This document shows positions 56,698-64,000 of a stretch of DNA of 64,000 bases, piece after piece. This stretch comes from Atrina japonica (Eukaryota > Mollusca > Bivalvia > Pterioida > Pinnidae), in the NCBI GenBank assembly GCA_030159075.1, contig BROG01000042.1, forward strand, positions 62,501 to 126,500, in the 5' to 3' direction. Made by a program: the position numbers and the translations under genes. The notes under the pieces are model-generated. The model worked only from the letters and a program-made list of their open reading frames with translations. It made no database searches and was not told the origin of the DNA. Numbering within the stretch: the first letter of the stretch is position 1; the number at the start of each line of letters is the position of its first letter.

Positions 56698-56771
56698 CTG
56701 TTGTACTTGGTCTTTGTGTGGTACTGGCACTACTTGAAACAAAGATTGGGATTTCTGATGTTGATGATGCA
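56698..56771 (-). CDS. Receptor-like gene, Ser/Thr-rich stalk exon
   Basis: The acceptor GTATTTCTGTATTTCAG|TGC is followed by 74 bases and the donor ACAACAG|GTAGCTAG. It enters in phase 2 and leaves in phase 1, agreeing with the transmembrane exon. The peptide ASSTSEIPIFVSSSASTTQR then PSTT is typical of an O-glycosylated juxtamembrane stalk. The exon providing the preceding codons, presumably the ectodomain, is not found in 56,772-64,000. The 17-base acceptor sequence is the founder or a member of the 44-bp array just upstream. Confidence 0.7.
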
Positions 56772-56774
56772 CTG

Positions 56775-58430
56775 AAATACAGAAATACAAGTCTTGGTTA
56801 CCTAGATAAGACTTAACTAAAATACAAATCATAATGACCTAGCTAAAACTTAACTGTAGTACAAAAATACAAGTTTTAATTACCTAACTAAGACTTAAAA
56901 AAACAAGAGGCCCAAGGCGCCTCAAGTCACTCACCTGGCAAAATTGGTCAACATTGCGGAAACATAAAAAATGTGTAAAAGACTGGACCTTAACAATCAC
57001 CTGAGTAAAATTTAATTTACTGACAATACACTGAAAAGCAAACAAAAGCATGGTGGTGATCACTGAACAATAGGGAAATACATTGCAAAACATGAAATAT
57101 CCACTTAAAAGGGGAAATAACCCCCATATAGTTCAACCTGACAATTTCGACCCTATTAAAAAATTTTGTAGATCCTTGCATGCCAAACGTTTGTGCTTCT
57201 TTCACTTTTACTCTAGCTATTATACTTTTTAAGTTAATGACAAAAACACCCCAAAACATGAAAAATTCACAGAAAAGGGGAAATAACTCACATAAGAGTC
57301 GACCCAACAATCTCCACCAAAATGATAGACTTGAAGATTTTTGCAAGCTGCTCATTTTAAGGTAACGTTTTTTCTCTAGCTTCAATAATTTTGGAGATAC
57401 ATGAATAAAATCAAAAATATCTGCTGACTCATTCATTCTATATTTAGCCATGGCAGCCATGTTTGGACCTAGCCCCTTTTCATTTGCAAACTTTATGCAG
57501 CTTTACATAGTTATACTTCCTGTCAAATTTACTTCAAATTGGTCCACTGGTTCTAGAGAAGTAGTCAATAGTATAGCAATAGCTGACTTAGCCCTTTGTG
57601 CCAGGTGAGCTAAAAAATGAGTCATAATGACCTTGATAAGATGAGTGAAATACAGAAACTTAAAAAAACTTAAGTACATACAGAAGTACAAGTCTATAGG
57701 ACTCAGTGAAGAAATAACTCAAATACAGAAATACAAGTATAAATTACCAAGTTAAGAATTAAATGAAATATAAAAATACAAATCTTAATAACCTAGCTAA
57801 GACTTAATTCAAATACAGAAAACAAGTCTTACATATCCAGTCAAGATTTAACAGTAAAATGACTAATAATTGCCTAGTTAAGACTTACCTGTAACACACA
57901 AATACAAGTCTTATTTACCTAGCTAAGACTGAAATGAAATATGAGCTATAATGACCTAGCTAAACATAACTGTAATACAGAAATACAAGTCGCAATACCT
58001 AGCTAAGACTTAACTGAAATACAAAAGTAAAAATCTACATGACTCAGTAAAGACTTAACTAATATACAGAAATGCAAGTATTAAGTACCTAGCTAAGAAT
58101 TAACTGCCATAAAAAAATTCAAATCTTAATAACCTAGCTAAGACTTAACTGAAATACAAGTCTTATTACCTAGATTAGGCTTAACTTAAATACAGAAATA
58201 CTAGTCTTATTTTCTACCTAAAAATTAACTGAAATACAGAAATACAAGTCTTATTACCTGGCTTAGACTTAACTTAAATACAGAAATACTAGTCTTATCA
58301 TCTAGCCAAGACTTAACTGAAATTCAGAAATACTAGTCTTATAATCTAGCCAAGACTTAACTGAAATTCAGAAATACTAGTTTTAATTACCTAACTAAGA
58401 CTTAACTGAAAGACAAAAATACAAATATTC
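56775..58430. repeat. 44-bp tandem repeat, interrupted by an inserted element
   Basis: The unit ACTTAACTGAAATACAGAAA, TACAAGTCTTAATTACCTAG, CTAAG is repeated about 20 times (56,775-56,895 and 57,620-58,430). On the minus strand each unit has TATTTCTGTATTTCAG, the same acceptor that precedes the stalk exon, and then TTAGCTAG|GTAAT, a donor-like site. Confidence 0.88.
56898..57617. mobile_element. Dispersed mollusc-type element with CTCACCTGGCA ends
   Basis: It begins ACAAGAGGCCCAAGGCGCCT, TCAAGTCACTCACCTGGCA and ends TGTGCCAGGTGAGCTAAAAA. CTCACCTGGCA and TGCCAGGTGAG are an 11-bp inverted pair. Two copies of the about 150-bp CATGAAAAAT unit (57,090 and 57,255) are inside. No conserved ORF. It split the 44-bp array, so it is younger than the array. 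Confidence 0.7.
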
Positions 58431-58439
58431 TATTATCAT

Positions 58440-58935
58440 TATTATTATGATACAAGTAACAATTACACCATTTATGATATAATTAACAATTATGCTATTT
58501 ATTATATACATGTTACATAATTAACAATTATGCTATTTATTATGTTACATATTTAACATTTATGCTATTTATTATACATGTTACATAATTAACAATTATG
58601 CTATTTATTATATACATGTTACATAATTAACAATTATGCTATTTATTATGTTACATAAAAAACAATTATGCTATTTATTATATGTTACATAAAAAACAAT
58701 TATGCTATTTATTATATGTTACATAATTAACAATTATGCTATTTATTATATGTTACATAATTAACAATTATGCTATTTATTATACATTACATAATTAACA
58801 ATTATGCTATTTATTATACATGTTACATAATTAACAATTATGCTATTCATAATACAAAGAACAAAATTATAACAATATTTATTATGCAATTAACAATTAC
58901 ATTATTTATAATACAAATAACAATTATTTATTATA
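58440..58935. repeat. About 36-bp AT-rich minisatellite
   Basis: TTATATGTTACATAATTAAC, AATTATGCTATTTA units, about 12-13 copies, with length differences from ATACATG insertions. Confidence 0.9.
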
Positions 58936-59760
58936 TCATTTAAGTGGAAAATTTTAGCGAGCTGCAAATTTAGCATTTTGTCCTAAAAATATTGTATACA
59001 ATTTTAGCAAACTTGTGATTAAAAAAAGATTACTCTTTCCTACGATGATGATTGAACTGTTAGCGATATTCAATCTTAGGGATCTCAATAACCTTGCTAA
59101 TAATGTCAAAATTGAATCCTCGTTAAAATTTCTCCTTATACGATGACACTTTTTATGATTCGGCTCACAGTTAAATTGATTATATTATGGTTGGCACAAT
59201 ACAGTGAAATCGCACCACAATATATATTGCAATATTTGAGTTATGTATTGCAATACGTATAGCAATATATTGCCATCAATTATCAGCAGAAGTATAACAT
59301 CTGTAAGGTGGCAAGGAGTACTCTTTTAAAATCATTTGCTATCAATAGAGTCGGAGGCAAAACGCCAAAATGTATGAACTTACAAAAACAACCATCTATC
59401 TAAGAAGTCTGATCAAAATACAGGAAGGCTAGGTGAAGAAATCAAACAGATTTAAAGAAGAATAACTGTGAAAATAAGGGTGATGGATGTGCATATTTTA
59501 ATGTGACACTCAGACTTTTGGACACTTAGGGAGCTCAGGTGAAGAGTAATTGTCAGAATAAGAGTGGTGGGAGGGTAATTTTTGGATGCGACAAAGCCAA
59601 ACTATAGTTTCCTCCTTCCCCCACCCCCAGGAACTGGTGGGGGACTAATTAACAACAAGGTTATTTATGATATAATTAAAAATTCGGCTATTTATAGTAT
59701 GCATGGTATGATTAATTACTGCACGTAATTGTATGTCTTGCCAATCCCTGTTTTGATATT
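58936..59760. other. No gene seen
   Basis: AT-rich with a GCAATATATATTGCAATA-type local palindrome near 59,218. No framed ORF. Confidence 0.5.
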
Positions 59761-59764
59761 AAAT

Positions 59765-60290
59765 GTAGCAAACTATACTTGTAATATGCAGTATTAATAA
59801 CTGTAGGATCAAGGATGTGAATGTATTTCAAGTTCTAAGTTAAAATACGTTTTCTGGTAGGTGGGACAGAACCCCTACATGCACCAATGAATGGGTCTCC
59901 CCATAATACTCAATAATATATATTTAAGGGTGGAGCTGTGAAGTGTTTTTCACTTGTAAGTAAAAATATATATATCAGGGGATGGCACAGAACCCCCACA
60001 TACCCCACTGAATTTGTTTTCCAATAACAATCAAACAGTTTTTCAGTTATAGGCAAAAATATATATTTCAGGGGCTGGGGCAGGACCCTTATATGTGTCA
60101 TTAAATGTGTGTCCCCATAACAATCAATCATATATGATCTAGCGGCCGAGCAAAGGGTCCTTATGACATCACCAATGAAACGCAGGAAAAAACTGAATCC
60201 CATCCATCGCACGGGAGCTGACCAACAAGCGAGAGATTTCCGTATATTTAGAGGTAGGCATGTGAATGGTTTTCAAGAAATACATAAAAA
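59765..60290. repeat. Dispersed element, 125-bp tandem core (partial)
   Basis: Three copies of the GGGACAGAACCCCTACATGC, ACCA..GAATGGGTCTCCCC, ATAATACTCAATAATATATA unit seen at 28,600-29,350. A different insertion, GATCTAGCGGCCGAGCAAAG to GACCAACAAGCGAGAG, lies at 60,137-60,235. Confidence 0.65.
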
Positions 60291-60429
60291 AATCAACTAA
60301 TGCACATCAATAAGTACTGATGTTTTGCTCTAATGGAACCTCCATACAAATTACCAGCAGCCTTACACTATCATAAAGCAAGAACCAAGAACCTATTGAA
60401 ACTTCACAATGATCTGTACACAGCAATTT

Positions 60430-60850
60430 TTTGCTAGAAACAGTAAGTCCAAAAACATAAAAAATCCAAAAAATATTTCCAAACTAAGTTCTTAACATCA
60501 ATATTAACTCCCACCCCGCCAGAATCACCCAGACCAAATATCACTGAGCTAGCACCAATATCAACTGAACAGTAAACCTGTAACAAAAACTTAACATCTG
60601 AACACAGCAACTTTTTTGCAAAAAAAAAAACAAAACAAAAAAAAAACAGTAAGTCAAAAAAAAAACCAAAAAAACAAAAAAAAACCCACAAAAGACATTC
60701 CCAAACATCCAGACCAAATATCACAAATCTGGCACCAATATAAACTGAACAGCAAGCCTGGAACAAAAACTTAACATTGGAGCTAAACATGTGGCAAATT
60801 TTTGCAAAAAAACACTATGTCAAAAAAAAATGTTAAAAAACTCTATAATA
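60430..60850. repeat. About 170-bp tandem repeat with A-rich spacers
   Basis: CCAGACCAAATATCAC, CTAGCACCAATATCAACTGA, ACAGTAAACCTGTAACAAAA, ACTTAACATCTGAACACAGC and AACTTTTTTGCAAAAA recur 2.5 times. The opposite-strand F-rich ORF is a by-product of the A runs. ACCTCCATACAAATTACCAG at about 60,340 is probably part of the same element. Confidence 0.75.
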
Positions 60851-63395
60851 AATAAAAGTACTGAAACAGGTTGTTTGGCAAAGTATTAAAAGGATTCAAA
60901 CTACTTCTATCTAATATATATGAAATGAAAATAAATCAAATTAATGTAGATCTAAAAAAAAAAAAACCCCAAAACTTCAATTTCCAGCCTCTAATTAACA
61001 TTCTAAATTTTATTTTTTGTATCTTCCGCACCAACTTTAAATATTGTCTGCCATGCATTAACACTCATTTCAAAATAAAACGTGAGCATTTATTGAACCT
61101 ACTTAAGTTTAAACCAAACATGACACTGGGAACGGGAAAAATAATTTTTTTCATTGTGAAAAATGGCTGCGATTTAAAACAAATTTTAAGGCTTGTATTA
61201 TCCAATGTCAACAATCCTATTTAGGGCTATTACCGTAGTACATGAACATATACTCTGCCTAGACTAAATAAACAACCAAACAATGTTCTCTAACTTATTT
61301 TAATTAACATAAATAACTGTACGGGATGAAAAAGCCAATTTACTCAATGTTTATTATTAAAGAAATAATTTTTCATCAACATAATTCAGGCCTAAAGTCA
61401 CGATGTAGCAAAACTATCTATCACCAATTTCACTTATAGACATCAACGCTTTTGGCTAAAAATAAAACTTGTTCTTTGTTGAAGACATCATTTCTGTTTA
61501 AAATCCATTATGAACAGACCTATTACACAAAAAGTTTAGGTTAATACATCCCAATCTAGTTGTGATTAACTTCAAAAGTTGTGATAATTGTTGTGTAAAC
61601 ACCTGACAATGGACATGGTGATTTTCTCCAACTTCCATGGAAACGTGAACTGGAAATTGTAACATTCAATGTTTGAGTTACCTCCCTTTGCGATACCAAT
61701 ACACACAGTATACAAGTAATAATCCACTAAAATTGAGCAGTCACTGGTTATGTAAGGCACGAAGTGCTGCACAATGAATTTTTTCCATGAGCAATTGGTT
61801 TTATACCCTGATGATGTTCAAAAAATGAAAAAACAATCCTTATATTTATATACATTACCTTTTTTCAGTAAAACTGACTTTGCAAGGGTGTTTTCATATG
61901 ACGTAAAGGCTCAACAGCTGAACAGTAGTTCTCTTTTCTGATCGCAAATACTAAATGAAATTAAGGTTTAATTTCCTTTTTTTATATCATTTTGAAAGAA
62001 ACTAGTGATATGGACAATTTTGAATATTTATTCTCAGATTTAGTTCGCGATTATTAATATTCGTCCATTTAGTAGTGGCGCGTTAAATGTGTCAGAAGAG
62101 AATTGCCCGAATGGGCCATGTGCAAATGGCTGAGAGGCCTACCATGTGTGATTTGGATAGCAACAGATGATCGTTGTTTACAACAAATTTTTGTTTGAAT
62201 TCTGATATTTTATCGGTGGAATATACCACAGAAATTTTGAGTGTGACTGCTAATGTTCGTTCATGAAAACTGGAGGTAGCCATTCTACTGTGCTTGACAT
62301 TTTTACCAATCGCTGAATCAGCTGGGAAATGCCGTATCGGTGATGTTTTCCTAAGTATTTTAGTATCCTATATACTAGCCCACTAGCAAATCCTTCAAAT
62401 CAATTGAAACAATATAAATGCAGATCATGTTGTGAAATTGTCTGTTTAAAAGATCATTATCGACATCTTCGTTATGGAAATTCCGTGTAGGCCTAGATTA
62501 TAAAGTATAATAGGTTCACATGTTGTTATGTAGGTCAATTCAGACTTCAGTATTTACCAGCTGATCATATATTTTATAATGTGAACACGATAGATCTAAC
62601 TATATAATATAGAGTATCCAGTAAATTTACTGAGAAACCTATGAACACTACTTATGCTCGGCATTAACATCACAGGTTGTGAAAACAAGATGGACCTGGG
62701 AAGTAGCCAAGCAATTATAGAATCTGAGATGAAATGAGAGCCGATTTCACACGATGCGAGTGACGATTTGTCTCTGACAGGAATGTATGGTGACGGCAAA
62801 GCAAGCTGTTTATCAGAGATGGTTGACAAAATTGCACTAGACCGAACCCTTTTTTTTCTGTTCAACTTACAAACAACACAACTATGAAGCGTATTTCATT
62901 TTTTGTGGCCTGTGTTTCTTTTCGTAAGATGACCTATGATCACAATATGGACATGTACAGTGTGCTACAGATGCAGGCCTAGTCTTGTGTTTCAATTTCT
63001 TTTTGTGATTTTTGTTTGTTTTTTGGTATTGAATGGTATTTAAGATTAAATAAAAAATACGAAATGAATGTGTGCTTTTTAATGCTTTATTGATTCATTC
63101 ATATGTTCAGAGAAGACTTGTCAGACAAATACATGGTCATTCATGGTAAGGATTTCTAAAATGTTATGTATTCCTACGCCAAAAAGTAAAGCAGTTAAAT
63201 GCTTGGGTAACATGACGATGGACTTGTGTTATTGAAATATGAATACAGTCGTTCTATATACTTGCAATGAAGGAAATATCAGTCGGTATGTAAATATTTC
63301 AAAATGTCTGTAACAAGCACCTCCTACTTGATGCTATCCCGTCTTATAATTCTGCTTTTATATTCATTTTTCCATGGACTATAAAACATATATAT
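60851..63395. other. No convincing gene; possible 5' region of the receptor-like gene
   Basis: Several ORFs of 60-117 codons on both strands lack splice context. No signal peptide or Cys-rich receptor repeat was found on the minus strand. A less AT-rich patch at 62,060-62,290 and 62,640-62,830 could hold a first exon or promoter, but nothing decides it. AATAAA occurs at 63,049 on the plus strand after a T-rich tract. Confidence 0.4.
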
Positions 63396-63396
63396 T

Positions 63397-63598
63397 CTTG
63401 AGTTTTATTTGATTTTTTTTTTTACGCCATACTCAACAATGGAGGAGAAACCCCGGTACCCGGGTAAAGACCACCGACCTTCCGCAAGAAAACTGGCAAA
63501 CTTTCCCACTTAATTCGAAATGACCCTAGTGGGATTCGAACCAGAGGCGAGAGGGCATGTGATTTAAAGCGCAATGCTCTAACCACTCGGCCACGGAG

Positions 63599-63600
<2 letters not shown>
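63397..63600 (-). mobile_element. tRNA-derived SINE with intact A and B boxes
   Basis: Read on the minus strand it starts GGCTCCGTGGCCGAGTGGTT. The A box TGGCCGAGTGG is at 63,593-63,583 and the B box GGTTCGAATCC at 63,542-63,532, the spacing of a class II (Leu/Ser-type) tRNA. The body has CCAGTTTTCTTGCGGAAGGT, CGGTGGTCTTTACCCGGGTA and CTCCTCCATTGTTGAGTATG, then an A run and ATCAAATAAAACTC tail. The same body occurs truncated at 4,805-4,975. It ends at a 36-base C run. Confidence 0.85.
63583..63593 (-). promoter_or_regulatory. RNA polymerase III A box of the SINE
   Basis: TGGCCGAGTGG on the minus strand matches the TRGYNNARNGG consensus; the B box GGTTCGAATCC lies 51 bp downstream. Confidence 0.8.

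Positions 63601-63634
<34 letters not shown>
63599..63634. repeat. Pure C homopolymer, 36 bp
   Basis: Directly at the 5' end of the minus-strand SINE. Second long C run in the window after 26,704-26,785. Confidence 0.9.
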
Positions 63635-64000
63635 ATTCTTCAGAGTTCAACAGAAATTGATTTAGCTCATGTTGGTATCAGCGATATGTAATCATTTCTG
63701 TTTATATCCCTGTATGCTTGTAATGATTATTCAAACTAGATTTAATTTCAGTTACACCAAAATATTTGACTTATTTGTAAAAGTTGAATTCTTGAGTTGG
63801 ACAATATTTTACACAAAGTGCGAATGCAACCTCTTCATTGCTAAAAGGATAGCCCTCGATGAAAAGTCAAAGTAAACCTGCAATAGGTTGCTATTACATA
63901 ACAACCCATAAAAAGATATTCCAAATTAAACTTCACAACATCAATGTTAGACTCCAGTGGACATTCAACCAAATAGCATCAACCAAGCAGCAATATTAAA
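63635..64000. other. No feature supported
   Basis: AT-rich; a 68-codon ORF at 63,669-63,875 has no motif or splice context. Confidence 0.4.

Larger units (their letters stand above)
27626..56771 (-). other. Receptor-like gene span (six exons, 5' end outside window)
   Basis: Exons in transcript order are 56,771-56,698, 51,497-51,363, 46,981-46,952, 36,566-36,502, 32,733-32,604 and 27,978-27,626. All junctions have GT-AG borders and all phases agree (1, 1, 1, 0, 1). The product has a Ser/Thr-rich stalk, one transmembrane helix, a low-complexity cytoplasmic linker of about 110 residues and a C-terminal death-fold-like domain. This layout suits a type I membrane receptor that signals through a death-type adaptor, for example TNF-receptor-like, but the ectodomain is not in the window. 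The introns total about 28 kb, mostly minisatellites. The gene name cannot be given. Confidence 0.75.

Noticed and set aside
60434..60790. 118-codon minus ORF rich in Phe
   Set aside because: Arises from A-rich spacers of a 170-bp tandem repeat.
62688..62750. Plus-strand start MDLGSSQAIIESEMK as a first exon
   Set aside because: The frame stops after 15 codons and no good donor precedes the stop.
61572..62865. Minus ORFs as a signal-peptide or ectodomain exon of the receptor-like gene
   Set aside because: No hydrophobic signal sequence, no Cys pattern, and no donor whose phase 2 would fit the stalk exon.
63525..63600. Functional tRNA gene
   Set aside because: A and B boxes are present but the head is fused to a SINE body and tail that also occurs at 4,805, and the anticodon and acceptor stems are not convincingly paired.

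Overview
This is a stretch of an animal nuclear genome, most likely from a bivalve mollusc. It is AT-rich, intron-rich and packed with microsatellites, minisatellites and decayed mobile elements. Host coding sequence occurs only as short exons with GT-AG borders. The mollusc call rests on several dispersed repeat types: a tRNA-derived SINE, elements bounded by CTCACCTGGCA / TGCCAGGTGAG, and the gene-poor texture. The species cannot be named from the sequence.

Layout. 1-3,720: 3' end of a plus-strand gene of unknown function, with four recognisable exons; one intron has a 70-bp tandem repeat that copies a splice donor and another part of it holds a dead Tc1/mariner element. 4,590-6,080: a paralogous exon fragment and SINE pieces. 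About 7,200-13,850: a decayed Maverick/Polinton (adintovirus-like) element with capsid, small ORFs, integrase and protein-primed DNA polymerase, all broken except some small ORFs. 14,150-15,100: a dead LINE. 15,100-19,590: dispersed repeats and hairpins. 19,594-20,527: a non-autonomous inverted-repeat transposon with a perfect 8-bp target duplication. 21,030-27,608: a 6.6-kb inverted-repeat element whose arms are built from a GGCTAGCC minisatellite; it ends 17 bp from the stop codon of the next gene.

From 27,626 to 56,771 on the minus strand lies the best host gene: six exons with agreeing phases that encode a Ser/Thr-rich stalk, one transmembrane helix, a low-complexity cytoplasmic linker and a C-terminal death-fold-like (possibly death effector) domain. 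It looks like a type I receptor whose ectodomain lies beyond the right edge. Its introns are swollen by minisatellites (units of 27, 34, 38, 44, 45 and 52 bp), a hAT-type insertion and a 6.8-kb tandem duplication (32,323-39,134 and 39,135-about 45,988). The duplication carries two of the exons twice, intact in the first copy and broken in the second.

58,440-64,000 holds more tandem repeats, dispersed repeats and an intact-headed SINE, with no convincing exon. No operon, CRISPR array, rRNA or functional tRNA gene is present.
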